Below, piece after piece: positions 10,716 through 21,592 of a stretch of 64,000 nucleotides of DNA. The notes below the pieces were generated by a model that did no database searches, was not told where the DNA came from, and saw only the letters and a program-made list of their open reading frames with translations. The DNA comes from Fragilariopsis cylindrus CCMP1102 (taxonomy: Eukaryota > Bacillariophyta > Bacillariophyceae > Bacillariales > Bacillariaceae). Both the position numbers and the translations under genes were made by a program. Positions within the stretch are counted from its first letter, which is position 1. Every line of letters starts with the position of its first letter. The stretch spans positions 372,001 to 436,000 of the forward strand of contig FMBT01000311.1 in the NCBI GenBank assembly GCA_900095095.1, given 5' to 3'.

Positions 10716-11678
10716 AAAATTCTGAAGAAAAAACTGACCAGCAATCTCTCACAAAAAAAAAAGATGACTTTGTACAACAGTAAAGAATAAATAAATATAT
10801 AATATATACAGTACATTCTTACATATATAACATTACATACATAATAATAAACTCGTTTATAATAATATAAGATCAAAGACTACTCTTTTTTTTTTGGCAT
10901 GATTCCGCAGACCTGTTTATATCCCAATTGGCGACTCCTGATTTTGCACAAATTATGAATAAATTGTACTATGTAGCAGTGGTTTAATAAATATAAGGAG
11001 GTTTGTTACTGGAGAAAGATACGTTTAGATCAGTACCTGATGAAAAGACCTAGCACTACTTTGGACACAATTATAGCTAGTGGAACATTTTGAGGTCATG
11101 ACTGATCATATAATGTTGCTTTCTTTCCTTTTCTTTCACAGCTTTAACATCGTCAGGATGACCTTCTCATCAGTAGGAAAAGGTAAAAATAATTATAACC
11201 CCACTGTCATACTAAGACGAAGGAAAGTTGTCCACATACTCATGCGACTACAAGAGAAGGACCTTGATGTAGAAGAAGACCAATCTCGTGGGCAGCCCAC
11301 ATAACTTCCGCTGTTAATACTGTATACTGTACTGGGCACATTATGGAATGATAGAGTAGTGATCCTCATAAAGGTTCAAGTATGTCAGGGGATAGTTCTG
11401 TTGAAACAATCTATATGCATCTTCATGCCATTGGACCACTTTTCATTAAGTGTAGACGCGCAAAAGTTCTAGCATGCAATCAAAGCTTGGGTCTGTACTA
11501 CGCCCAGTACACTTCCAATCAACAACTTGAAGATCTTGAATCAATGTGCCAAGTAGTTTGTATGAGTGCATATACACTTTTACGGGGCAGAATCACATTC
11601 TTCCGTTATACACAAATTAGCTTAGTTAGAATATTTTTATTGTTTATCTTTAGGTTCTAGAAAAATGATTAAAAGTGG

Positions 11679-11681
<3 letters not shown>

Positions 11682-11713
<32 letters not shown>
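11682..11713. repeat. (GT)n microsatellite
   Basis: An uninterrupted run of about 16 GT dinucleotides. Confidence 0.95.
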
Positions 11714-11716
<3 letters not shown>

Positions 11717-11985
11717 AAAAAATGTTCTCGATGAAAGATGAAATGTTGTTGATGAAATGTGAAAAAAATAGAATAAAATTGTTTGTGTGTCCTTGTGTTG
11801 TATTGTGATTGATATAAAAATAGGATAAAATTGTAGGCAGGGAACTCGGGGACGTGTGTATGTGTATGTCATGATGTGTGTGTGTATATCGAAGGAAAAA
11901 GGAAGGATTCGATTCCTTATTCTTGTGGTCCCTCGAGTATTGCCTTTGTTTGAGATTGTGTGAAGGAAAGATTGTTGTTCATCAT

Positions 11986-12027
11986 TGACTGACTGACTGA
12001 CTGACTGACTGACTGATTGATTGATTG
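11986..12027. repeat. (TGAC)n/(TGAT)n microsatellite
   Basis: About seven TGAC units run directly into three TGAT units, consistent with slippage plus one point change that spread. Confidence 0.9.
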
Positions 12028-12255
12028 GTGTGAGGGGTTGGTAGATATTAGTGATATATCAAATGATTGAGTGGTTGATTGATAGGGTTAGATTCGTCCT
12101 TCCGATGAATGAATGACGGGGGTGGTACGTAGGTAGTAAAAGATAACGAATATAGCATATGGCGTGATATAAGGGAAATCGTGTCTTGGCTATATGCCCT
12201 CTCACCAACAAAAACTTCAGAAACTCATATTATGTTATATTATATTCAAATCAAA

Positions 12256-13140
12256 TCAAAACCAATGTTGAAAACAAGATGATGCGGCTTGTGTATGTGA
12301 TACCATTTGTTTTTGATAATACTGAAAATGTTCTTGTAATTTGCGATTTATATTCCAAATTTCATTTTCTAATGCACGTTCACGTGCAGCCTGTAAACAT
12401 GGCCATGAATGTTGTCGATAAAATTCAGCAAGACGGCGTTGCTGCTGTTGGAAATAATAGGAATCACGAGCATAACCATCCACAACAATGTTGTTGTTGT
12501 TGTTGTTTGAGTTTGAGTTTGATGATGATGATGATGTGGTTGTTGTTGACACATTCTTCTCATCAAATCGTTGTAAATTTAAATTTTGATATGCATACTG
12601 AGCACGTATTAATACCATACATCGGATTTCATGTATACGACGTTGTTGACAACTTTTTGATAATTTATTCGGATTCGGATTAGAATTGTTTGAACTTCTT
12701 GAATTTGAACTTGACAATAATGTGTTATGGGTCTTGCCTTTGTTGTTCCTGTTGTTGTTATTCTCATTCTCATTGTTTTCAATACTAGCAGCAAATCTGT
12801 TTCTCTTGTTCTTTTTTCTTTCTTCTATTTGAAAGAATTTATAATCAACTTTTGTATACCAAAGTGATAATCGTTCATGTGATGTTAGGGCACGATGTGA
12901 AGGTATTTCATTAATAATCATAACATTATTGAAGTGAACTTCTCGAACATTATTGAAATGAACTTTTCGAACAGGCTTAGGCTTGTTGTGAGGATGAAGT
13001 AATGCTCGAGTTGTATCAAGACCATAATTATTATCATTACTGTTACTATTATCTCTTATCTTTTGCATCGATAGATCAAAAGTATTATTGTTGTCGTCGT
13101 CGTCGTCGCTATAGCTGCTGTTTGTCATTGATCCCATCAT
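12256..13140 (-). CDS. Asn-rich protein with a diatom-type conserved block
   Basis: The function is unknown. The ATG at 13140 opens a 294-residue protein dominated by Asp, Asn and Ser runs, interrupted by two ordered segments. The first, about residues 58-105, reads KVHFNNV, EVHFNNV, then NEIPSHR, ERLSLWY, DYKFFQ. This matches a block I recall from many uncharacterised diatom proteins: a short strand V-x-F-N, then I-P, then L-W-Y and D-Y. The second, from about residue 165, includes a Tyr/Gln/Arg-rich helix (EFYRQHSW, RALENEIW) to the C-terminus, probably alpha-helical. The strand of the conserved block is duplicated by a 24-bp tandem repeat at 12923-12970. No signal peptide or membrane segment is visible. 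Gln runs and Asn runs vary easily by slippage. Confidence 0.7.
   Translation of the reverse strand: MMGSMTNSSYSDDDDDNNNTFDLSMQKIRDNSNSNDNNYGLDTTRALLHPHNKPKPVRKVHFNNVREVHFNNVMIINEIPSHRALTSHERLSLWYTKVDYKFFQIEERKKNKRNRFAASIENNENENNNNRNNKGKTHNTLLSSSNSRSSNNSNPNPNKLSKSCQQRRIHEIRCMVLIRAQYAYQNLNLQRFDEKNVSTTTTSSSSSNSNSNNNNNNIVVDGYARDSYYFQQQQRRLAEFYRQHSWPCLQAARERALENEIWNINRKLQEHFQYYQKQMVSHTQAASSCFQHWF
12923..12970. repeat. 24-bp in-frame tandem duplication
   Basis: Two copies of a 24-bp unit starting ACATTATTGAA differ at two positions. They encode the doubled VHFNNV in the minus-strand protein, adding eight residues inside its conserved block. Confidence 0.85.
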
Positions 13141-14124
13141 TGTCGTACTGCAGAGGTTGTTGAAATGGGGGTGAATACCAGCACAGAAACAGAGTAACGC
13201 AAAGGGGCGAGTAAAGCTCCAAAAGTAGACACTATTTGGTAAAGTTTTAGTAAGTTGAAATTATGATTTGTTTTGTTTTGTTTTGCTTTGCTTTGCCTAC
13301 TTCGAAGGATTCACGATCAGGATAGCATTTGTTCATTTGAGGCTGCACGGTACAGTAACTCTCTGTTTTAGCTATAATGTGTTGGTGTGCTGTCCGTAAA
13401 ACGTGATCTGTATACATTAATACTATCATTTAAGCTTTAATGCAGTCATTAGCAGTACACCGAACTCAATCGAACAGAATGATGACGCGTGATAAGTAGT
13501 ATCTTGAAGCTAGAAGATTCAAGTGGCATACGTTCGGTGTATTAATTCAATATGCACAAAAATGAGACTCTTCCTAAATAATTGAAAATATTCATTTTGA
13601 CGTTAAAAAGGTATTTTTGACATTACTATTATTATTTACTGTAATTTGGTTTTATAGAAAACTTAAAACGCGTGTAACTGATTCAAAATAAATCGTTCTC
13701 TTTTGTGCCGTAGTACGTCATTCAGTACCTTGAAGTAGATTCGATTCATATTGATTCATTCATTCATTCATCGTGCGAGCCGGGGCAATAGACTTTATTT
13801 GGCCGTAAGAGTTTTACAATGAACATGATGATACTAACCAACAGTGTGAATGAAAAAAATGATAAGTCTATTCTACAGTACTTCAGCATCATGAGGATCC
13901 ACGACTTAAACATCACATACGCCCGTGCATTCTTCGTTTGCCATCGTGTACCGATGTTGTTCTTTGTTACAACAAAACGCTACTTCACTGCAACAAAAAT
14001 TACGAACACCACAACGTACATGACATCAACACAAAACAAAGCAACAAACAAACAACTACTGTAGAACATCATAAAAGTACGGAGACTATCATAATATATC
14101 ATACTATCCATTACAAACGATAGA
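13141..14124. other. Intergenic region between divergent genes
   Basis: This is the likely shared upstream region of the minus-strand gene at 12256-13140 and the plus-strand gene at 14125. It holds TTTTG repeats near 13265-13295 and ATTC repeats near 13755-13775. No gene is supported. Confidence 0.5.
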
Positions 14125-15305
14125 ATGGGTTGTTGCTCCGAGAAAAGTAGTGGCAGTGGCAGTGGCAGTGGCAGTGGCAGTGGCGGCTGCTGCGGCGGTC
14201 AAAAACGCGAAACTAGTATGTGTATGTGTTTGTAAGTTATATCATACTATTATCTAAGAGTTGACAAAGAAAAATCTGAAAAAGAGGAAGAACGGGTGGG
14301 CAACGGCGTCGATTCCTTTTCTCTATTAATTATAAATTACAAATTCTACATTTGACTATACGATGATGCATGCTATTTGTATTTTATGTACCACGACACG
14401 CATAATTTCCTTTCCTTCTTTGTATCTTTCTTTTGGTACATTGCACCTGACATATGACCTCACACTCTTTTTCGTTTACGTATTTCTTTTCTTTCTACGA
14501 AACAAAACAAAAATATAGACCATACAAAGACGGTTTCATGATCACTGCACAAATTATTTCTATTATTGCATTCTTAGTTTCATGGGTATGGTGGGTAACA
14601 TTCATTGTTGGTATAATTAGTTTGGTATTACTTCAATTTGTTTGGTGTTGTCGACAAAGTAAAATTGGAATGTTTGTATCGGTAGGAATTTCTACGTTAG
14701 CCGGTATAACATGTACTATTGCTGGTATTGTGATGATCGTTGTTTGGAAGGACCAAAAAAATTGTTCTGTTTTTACTTTAACCGATGGTAGTGAGGATGA
14801 TTATTATGATAATTATGTAACCCCTATTCATGATGATACTTATTGTAATGACGGCTATAATAATACTTCTTATGATGACTGCTATTATAATCGTAATAAT
14901 AATGATTATATGGACAACTATGCGGAAGAGCGCCGCAACCGCGACTACTGTGAGGAACAAGCTTGGGCTGTCGTTGCGTTCATTACAGCCACATTGTGGT
15001 TCTCAACGAGTGGTTTAATATTCTATTTTGTAAGAAGTGGACGGTATGCAATTTGGGAAGAGGAAGCAAAATTACAAGGAGCTAGTGATACAACTCCTAC
15101 TACTGCCATCGAAATGGGTGCCGTACAACATCAACACGAGGGTCATCAACAAGAACAACAAACGACGATGGGAGTAAATTCTGTCGCCACAGCTGCAGCT
15201 GCAACCACAGCTACAGCTATCGATCATGACCATACTACGTGCAGTAGTCCTACTGCGGATTCGTATGTTCTTCCAGATATCTCAAACAAAGTCGATAACG
15301 TGTAG
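14125..15305 (+). CDS. Four-helix membrane protein with MGCC N-terminus
   Basis: The gene has two exons. Exon 1 is 14125-14231 and exon 2 is 14519-15305, joined by a 287-nt intron with a consensus GTAAGT donor at 14232 and a TATAG acceptor; phase is kept and the product is 297 residues. The start MGCC fits N-myristoylation at Gly2 with palmitoylation at Cys3/Cys4. A Ser-Gly repeat (about residues 9-20) and a second GGCCGG Cys pair follow. Four hydrophobic helices lie near residues 44-62, 64-80, 90-114 and 178-200. An acidic, Tyr/Asn/Asp-rich loop of about 60 residues sits between helices 3 and 4. The C-terminal tail is Gln/Ala/Thr-rich. The topology recalls tetraspanin or MARVEL proteins, but no CCG motif supports tetraspanin. 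It probably sits in the plasma membrane or an endomembrane. The function is unknown. Confidence 0.8.
14148..14180. repeat. (AGTGGC)n hexanucleotide repeat in coding exon
   Basis: Five or more exact AGTGGC units encode the Ser-Gly repeat near the N-terminus of the four-helix protein. The unit length preserves frame. Confidence 0.85.
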
Positions 15306-16226
15306 TAAACAAAATGCAGATGTTCCCCACGCACCCACGTCAGTGAGCAAATGAAAAAAACAAAAAAAGAAATAGTTTATAATCTAATTATTGGATGGAT
15401 ACGATGCAACAGTAAAAACACTAATAAATACATGCCAGATTTACCCTTATTATTTAATCGCTCAATGCACTATTGTTGCTTCGCTTAATGCACTATTGTT
15501 GCTTTACGTACTGTTTAATAAATACTCTATAAAATATGCTTGATATATGTACTTCAGTAATAAATAATATATTGTCAAGGTCCTTATTAGTCATTGTCAC
15601 ACACTGTCATCATAAATCAGCATGGTTTTTTGTCGATCGGCGCACCTTGTGGTAGTCTGTTTGTTACCACGTATAATGCAATATTGTTGTTGACAGATGA
15701 TTTGATAAGATTGTAGGTGCATTCATTGGCCATTAAACATTCCTCTATATCGATGGGCATCCTCATCTATTGGAACGACTTATTCAACTACTAGATAGAT
15801 ACTATCGCTATAGACTTATCTTTTTTTCGTTTAACATGTCATGTATTCCTATGTATAATGTTTTATCCTACAATATCCTTCGTTTATGATCCTTACGCTC
15901 TTCCTTATTCATAATTCCCTATAAATGGTATCCTTACTGCGAAAAATTAATTCAGTCCCGTTTAATTGTATCTTCCTTTAGTGAACGACTCACTCGCTCG
16001 ATCTTTTATTCAGCGATTGTGTTCTTATTATTGTTTTTTTTCAGTGTCTATTACATTCAGTCCGAACGAACACTCAACAAGTGTACAAGTACAGTATGTC
16101 ACATCGGTATACAAGTTCTTGTAATCTTTACAGTTTTTAAATAATAATAAAACAGTGACGAGAGAACCTTGTATCACATTAGCCACAGCATTAACCAAAC
16201 TCCAATAAATTAAAACAGCGAACATT
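15306..16226. other. Intergenic region, 0.9 kb
   Basis: No gene is supported. It includes a 23-bp tandem repeat at about 15460-15504, in which AATGCACTATTGTTGCTT occurs twice, at 15464 and 15487. Confidence 0.5.
15464..15504. repeat. 23-bp tandem repeat, two copies
   Basis: AATGCACTATTGTTGCTT is repeated exactly at a 23-bp period downstream of the four-helix protein gene, in noncoding DNA. Confidence 0.9.
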
Positions 16227-17047
16227 ATGATTATCATCAACAATACTACTACTAGTAGTATATATTTTTTCTTGACTTTAACCACAACGTGGATTATCTC
16301 CAGTCAAGCATTCTCATCATCGTCATCATTTTCGACACTGCAACTTTCTACCGGTAACACTGCTCGACGAATTATGTCACCATCGCCATCCACAACATCA
16401 ACATCGCCATCACCATCCACATCCACAACATCAACTGCTTTAAATGAATCATTGTTAGATACTATCCAAACAAGGATTAAGATCGGACAGGAATCGAAGA
16501 AAGCGGGATATGGATTCAAACAAATGATGGCGGATGTCATAGCTGGTGATGATTATAATGAAAATGAGATTTCAAATACCATTGAAGAAACGATCTCATC
16601 AGCACCATGTGGTACGTGTAAAAACAACGTTTTTTGGTTTCCTTGACCCCTGCCCTTATTTACCAATCTTTTTTTTATTTTAAAATTGATCTTACACCCT
16701 CCGACTTTGTCCTTGTTTACTATATATATATATGTGTGTGTATAGTCATGTATACATGGGAATCATCACCATCCTGCAAGAAGGCAATAGAAGCCTTTGA
16801 AATTATTAATGCCAATGTCAAAATTGTACGTTTAGATGATCCATGGACGGAAGGGAATCCAATTCGTGCTGTATTAGGAAGAAGCATTGGACGATCCTCG
16901 GTACCGTTTATCTTTATTAATGGTCAATATATTGGTGGATACGATGGTGGGATTGAAAATGATAACAATGATGCATCGGGGATGCTGAATTTAGCCTTTC
17001 AAGGAAAGTTACGAGATATGTTAAATGATGCAGGTGCAATGAACTAA
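16227..17047 (+). CDS. Plastid-targeted glutaredoxin-like protein with SPSC site
   Basis: The gene has two exons, 16227-16611 and 16746-17047. The 134-nt intron (GTACGT donor, TATAG acceptor) joins ...SSAPC to VMYTWESSPSC in frame, for a product of 228 residues. Glutaredoxins use glutathione to reduce disulfides or carry Fe-S clusters. The fold is supported by the first strand VMYTW, the following helix, and the conserved SSVPFIFINGQYIGGYDG glutathione-binding block. The active site reads S-P-S-C where dithiol enzymes have C-P-Y-C, so the nucleophilic first Cys is Ser and only the second Cys remains; monothiol types normally keep the first. The N-terminus has a signal peptide ending SSQAF-SSSS, a diatom plastid motif, followed by a Ser/Thr/Pro transit-like region. 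The stroma is the inferred location. The gene converges with the next one, 177 bp away. Confidence 0.88.
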
Positions 17048-17184
17048 AAAAAAAAGAACGATTATTATATGTTGTTTGAGAGTGCTACAATATTGCATTG
17101 TAATATTACATTAATTTTGTTTAGTTACAAGCATAGTACACTATAGTACAGTATTTATATTTAATCTATATATTTTACTTTCAT

Positions 17185-17250
17185 TTGTTCTCATTGTCAT
17201 TATTATTTGTTCTCATTGTCATTATTATTTGTTCTTATTGTCATTATTAT
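17185..17250. repeat. 22-bp minisatellite, three copies
   Basis: TTGTTCTCATTGTCATTATT-type units begin at 17185, 17207 and 17229. The array overlaps the last codons and stop of the minus-strand gene ending at 17225. Because 22 is not a multiple of three, copy-number change here would shift the C-terminus. Confidence 0.85.
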
Positions 17251-17968
17251 TATTTGTACTGTCATTAGCATTATTTTCTTCACCACTAAATATTCCACCT
17301 AAATAGGCTTTCACAATTTTTGTGGTATCCTTACCTTTCTTTGCAGCATCGGATACTTGATGTTCTGTTAATATCGCATCCACATTCTTAACATGATCAT
17401 GCAAATTATCAACATAACATAGTTTTATCATTCCTTCTACTATTGCGGTCGATGCTGCATCACGTACATCCGGATGATTTAATAGTCTTGCAATAATATA
17501 GGCAATTGTATCAATACATTTATCAAACCACAATTCAAATATACTTTTGGATTGTTGTCGTTCGTCTGTACTACTACTACTTCTTCTTCTTCTTCTTATT
17601 CTCCTTTGTGTGTGGTCGTCGTCGTCGATGATGTCGTCGTATGCGATTGGAACTTTCTTTTTATTATTACTTTTATTTTTCGCCAGATTGTATCCATGGG
17701 AAGGATTTTTTGATGTTGATTCCGCAGCAACTTGTGCAGCTGTTAGTACAATTTCTACTGGTTCTTCTTTTTCTTCTTTTTCTTCTTCATAATAATCGTC
17801 TTTTTGCTGTCGTTGTGGAGAAGACGAACCAGTAGTAGAACCGGCAGTAGACGAAATATTGGTAGAAGCAGCAGTAGTAGTACTGGTGATCATTCCTGTT
17901 GAGTTTCTCCCTCTCGTTGTAGAAGCAGATGAAGTTCCTGGGTTCTTTATCGTTTCTATCCGTTCCAT
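17225..17968 (-). CDS. Unknown protein with C-terminal helical region
   Basis: I do not recognise a family. The ATG at 17968 opens 247 residues. Residues 1-75 are Ser/Thr-rich and low complexity, then Glu/Lys-rich. Residues about 75-110 contain TAAQVAAES and a Lys/Asn-rich basic patch. After an Arg-rich stretch (RRIRRRRRSSSS) comes an ordered segment, about residues 140-225: FELWFDKCIDTIAYIIARLL, then HPDVRDAASTAIVEGMIKL and VDAILTEHQVSDAAKKGKD. This looks like a bundle of amphipathic helices. The tail is Asn/Lys-rich and derives partly from a 22-bp minisatellite. There is no signal peptide or clear membrane span. The basic and acidic tracts would fit a nuclear or membrane-surface protein, but this is only a guess. 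The gene converges with the glutaredoxin-like gene. Confidence 0.65.
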   Translation of the reverse strand: MERIETIKNPGTSSASTTRGRNSTGMITSTTTAASTNISSTAGSTTGSSSPQRQQKDDYYEEEKEEKEEPVEIVLTAAQVAAESTSKNPSHGYNLAKNKSNNKKKVPIAYDDIIDDDDHTQRRIRRRRRSSSSTDERQQSKSIFELWFDKCIDTIAYIIARLLNHPDVRDAASTAIVEGMIKLCYVDNLHDHVKNVDAILTEHQVSDAAKKGKDTTKIVKAYLGGIFSGEENNANDSTNNNNDNKNK

Positions 17969-18628
17969 TTATACAACCTGATATCACGACACGACCGCGT
18001 ACTGTGAAAGATTTTTTTTGTATTGCAATTATAATAGATCGTAGTACATATTGGATAGGATGGTGTTGATCTACACAGTATTATCAACAACACTCCGTGT
18101 TACTCTTCTTGTGTTGTGTTCGTTGGAGTATTTCTTTCTATAGTACGCTCCTATTACTACTTCGAAGATTTCTTCGCAAAGAGTCCTGTCGAAAGTATGA
18201 AGTATGGCTTCATTTTTCGGAGTAGACGAAAAGAAAAGCACAGTCAACGTTACATCGTCGTATTAGTAGCTACTATTAGTGTTGCGCGCAAAATGTTTAG
18301 TATCTTCTTCAAAAAGTAACAAGAATACCCTATAGTAGAAGTTTTCCCCGGCCCCCCATGCAGCTAATTCCTCGCAGAGAGCACAGCTAGCTCTCACCAA
18401 GAGCAACACTGCAACACAGGCTAGCTCTCTTGCAACAGGTAAGGCTGCAATTGGTGAATTGTACTAAGAACAGCAATATCAACAAACCTTCATTACTCAA
18501 CAGTGATGAGGGAACAAGAATAATGATCAAGAGCACTCTAAAGATATTGGAAGCAAGACTGTACATATAGTTGATAAGGGATGTGATACTACTGCATCAT
18601 ATTTCTACAGACTTTGAATCCAGAGTTA
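17969..18628. other. Intergenic region, 0.66 kb
   Basis: No gene is supported. A 67-codon open stretch at 18116-18319 has no recognisable domain. A GCTAGCTCTC motif occurs twice near 18387 and 18420. Confidence 0.45.
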
Positions 18629-21580
18629 TTAAACGCCTGTCTCTAAAATTATGCTCGTTGCTGGATCAGTCTCTCCTGCATTGATTTTCTCCAACTCTGT
18701 GATGATATTAAAAAAAGAGGGTCGCTCGGATGCAATGTTTTCAAAACACACAATTGTCTTCTGAAACCTTGTACAAATTTCGGATAGAGACCGCGACACT
18801 GCACAAAGTTGTAGTACAAACGCTTGTTCTACCATCGCTGCCTTATCTGTCACTCTCATACCGCTGGAGAACCTAACTAGATGGTCAAACCCAGCTTGCA
18901 CTGTTTCTTCTATTGACGAAGTCTTGAATTGGCGTAGATTATTGATCCATGCTCTAAACGCAACGTCCGTGTCTTGAGGTCTCTCAGAATTTTTTACCAA
19001 GTTCTTCAACGGGAGGGATACGTTTTCAATCATACGGTGAAGAATATTTAATTCGTGATGGTATACTTTCTTGTTTTTGGAATCTTTCTCTGGTGTTGCC
19101 ATTATGGCTTGAAAAGAATCAAAAATTTGCGAAAGGTTTGTATTTATCTCAGATTGTAACACTAGTAGAGCCTGGTATTGTTGTGGCTGAAACGGAGGTT
19201 TAACATCAATCGTCGCCTCCGGCTCCTCGAGTGCGGCAATGAAGTCATCCTGTGCAAGAACTGTCGAATCTCGACATTTAGCAATCATACGCTCAATGTT
19301 GTTTAGAATTTGGTTACGGTCAGCCTCCTCTTCTTCTCCAGGCATATCACGCAGGTTAGATGAGAAATTGGTCAGGTTATCAAACACATCATCGACGATA
19401 TGAAAATACGAAACGCATTGATCTTCCAATCGTACCCGAGCACTAGAGCGAAATAATAACATTTCAACTACAATAAATTGGATAACACCAATCCCCACGG
19501 TTGACATACGAAATGTTACCGCACGCAAAAAATCGTCATTCGTGTAGAATGTTTTTTCTTGAAAGAGCAGTATGATTGCAGTGAACGCTGCACAGTCCAT
19601 GGGATAGGGACGTTTACGATCCAGCAATAGCAGACAAATGAAGATATACGGAAAGGTTGCAATCATTGCCTGATTTCTTGTGAGTTGTAGGGTCAGCACG
19701 AGAAAGACCGACCAGATGATAGCCACTGAGTTTATGAAGAAAAAAATAGCATGGTGTTAAATCGATGTAATATGGTATGATATGATATGACTATTGATCT
19801 TCTTCGCATCTATTTTTTCCATTGTGTACTTACCTGCCGTTCCTAATATGCGCTGTATCGATTTAGAAAACGACCGTCCAAATTTTCCAATTGCAATGAA
19901 ACAGGTTGTAATCGAGACGATTAACCCTTCATTGTTCATTTTATCGTCTAATTGGGGTATAGCATACCACAAAGTTGCAAAAAATATGTGTACACAGAAA
20001 CTGAATGAGTACATCAAAAGTTCCCGATCCCACTTAAAAGGCTTCTTCCATTCTATGTCACCGAAGAAGACAGCAACAAGATTTCTTAGCCAGCAGACTA
20101 TGTCACCGAAGAAGACAGCAACAAGATTTCTGAGCCAGCAGACTAGAATTCCAAAACTTGAGGTACTATTATCAGGCCGTCGGATTTCTCCATTATCGGA
20201 TCTTCGGACTGAATGTGTTACTATGGCAACCTCTGCGGTCAAGCGCGACATCCCATGTACCAAAGCTACATCACGAATAAAGAGATTCCATTCTCTAGTG
20301 GCGTCTATAGGAATCGCATTGTTGTCGTTTATCACTCCTGCCTCTTTGTAAAATAGATAATATCGATGATCCGACAACGCTTCCAATAGCTTTGTATGAT
20401 ATATATTTGCTTTTTGTAGTAAGGTTGTCACTGATGATTGTTTATCTGCACTGATTATAGCATCCTGTAAAGCCCGTGATAGATTCTGCAACGGTGTCGT
20501 AGCGTGAGCCAAAAACTGCTCGTGGTATGTAATGTCTTTCGATGCTTCATCACGATGCTTAGCCGAGACAATACCTGAAACAAATTGGAGAGTGGGTAGT
20601 ATGGAACGGAAAAATTGTAGCCAATTTGTAATTGATTCCACTGAAGACCCAGAACTATTACAGCCGAAAGGACCGATCAGCAAGAGTTGTAGCTCCGCCT
20701 CTGCCGCCGAACGCAAGGAGATGATTTGTGGAATTATACTTTGCTCGAGTCTCTCAATCATGACCCGAACCGACGTAAGACGTTCGTATGTGGCAACAAT
20801 TTTATCCACATTTTTATTTTTACTGTGAATCGTGCTTTGTCTTGTTAGTTTCTCTGTCATTTCCAGATTCGATAATATGCCGATTGTACTCGCACAAATT
20901 TTCCTTCCGTCCGAAATCAACAGATCAACTTTTGGCAGAGCAAGTGCCGGACGTAAAGTAATAGAGCGACAACAGTTTTTATAAAAAATCGTTTTCCCAT
21001 CCTTCGATATTGACGTTGAAGATTTCAGTACAGTTGGTAGTGGAAGGATCTTGAATAAAAAGGACGAGCCGAGACCGAATGTAACAGTAAGTAGAAGCCG
21101 GTAAGAAAACGTTAAGTCGGTTGGGGCGTAGCGGTAGGTAAATAACACTACCACCATTGCCAAGCCGTTGAATAACTGTGGTACCCATGTTAACATTGTC
21201 AAGACAAATGCCGTGAATCCCGCTACGAAAGGAAATAGGATACGGCAAATTAGTTCTCCCTTCCCATCGTCGGTTGATATTATTATGAGTCGAAAGATAA
21301 GGCTTCCAAGTATTCCCAAAAAGCTCGCCAGAACTGCAGATCTCCAAAGCAAAGGAATTGATCGTATACAAGCCCCAGCACTTTGCTCAATAGGCTCAAA
21401 TGCAACTACAAAGACCAGCCCAAGGAACCCGAACGGCATGCTCTCACTTCCAATAACCCAGATAATCATCGTCGAATTGTAAACTGTTGCCATCGTGATT
21501 CGGAGTGCGTGGTCTACACGTTCCCAAAAGGGAGGTCCGATTTCCAAATCAGAGAAGCATCTTATTTCCTTTAGAAGCAT
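18629..21580 (-). CDS. FUSC-like (aromatic acid exporter-type) membrane protein
   Basis: The gene has two exons on the minus strand. Exon 1 is 21580-19834 and exon 2 is 19725-18629. The 108-nt intron (GTAAGT donor, CTCAG acceptor) splits a Val codon and the product is 947 residues. The layout is that of FUSC/ArAE family proteins: a first membrane half (about residues 25-205, roughly six helices), a long soluble helical region (205-490), a second membrane half (about 525-695), and a soluble C-terminal domain. Bacterial and plant relatives export aromatic or organic acids or act as anion channels; the substrate here is unknown. A 45-bp tandem duplication adds 15 residues just before the second membrane half. 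The start ATG lies inside a 20-bp direct repeat, so the N-terminus is uncertain and an upstream exon is possible. Confidence 0.75.
20054..20143. repeat. 45-bp in-frame tandem duplication in the FUSC-like gene
   Basis: Copies at 20054-20098 and 20099-20143 differ by a single base. They encode two near-identical 15-residue segments containing CWLRNLVAVFFGDI on the minus strand. Near identity indicates a recent event. Confidence 0.95.
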
Positions 21581-21592
21581 CTTATTTCCTTT
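21553..21592. repeat. 20-bp perfect tandem duplication at the FUSC-like start codon
   Basis: AGAAGCATCTTATTTCCTTT occurs at 21553-21572 and again at 21573-21592 without mismatch. The chosen minus-strand ATG (21580-21578) is in the second copy. The equivalent ATG in the first copy reads into a TGA after three codons. Confidence 0.95.

Larger units (their letters stand above)
10716..12255. other. Intergenic region, 1.5 kb, microsatellite-rich
   Basis: No gene is supported. Open stretches at 11080-11304 and 11382-11660 lack recognisable domains. The region carries a (GT)16 tract at 11682-11713 and a tetranucleotide array, TGAC repeated then TGAT, at about 11986-12027. Confidence 0.5.

Noticed and set aside
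14454-14518. Start of the four-helix protein at an upstream GTG/ATG within the intron
   Set aside because: The exon at 14125-14231 with a GTAAGT donor and matched phase gives a better N-terminus; the intervening sequence is T/A-rich intron.
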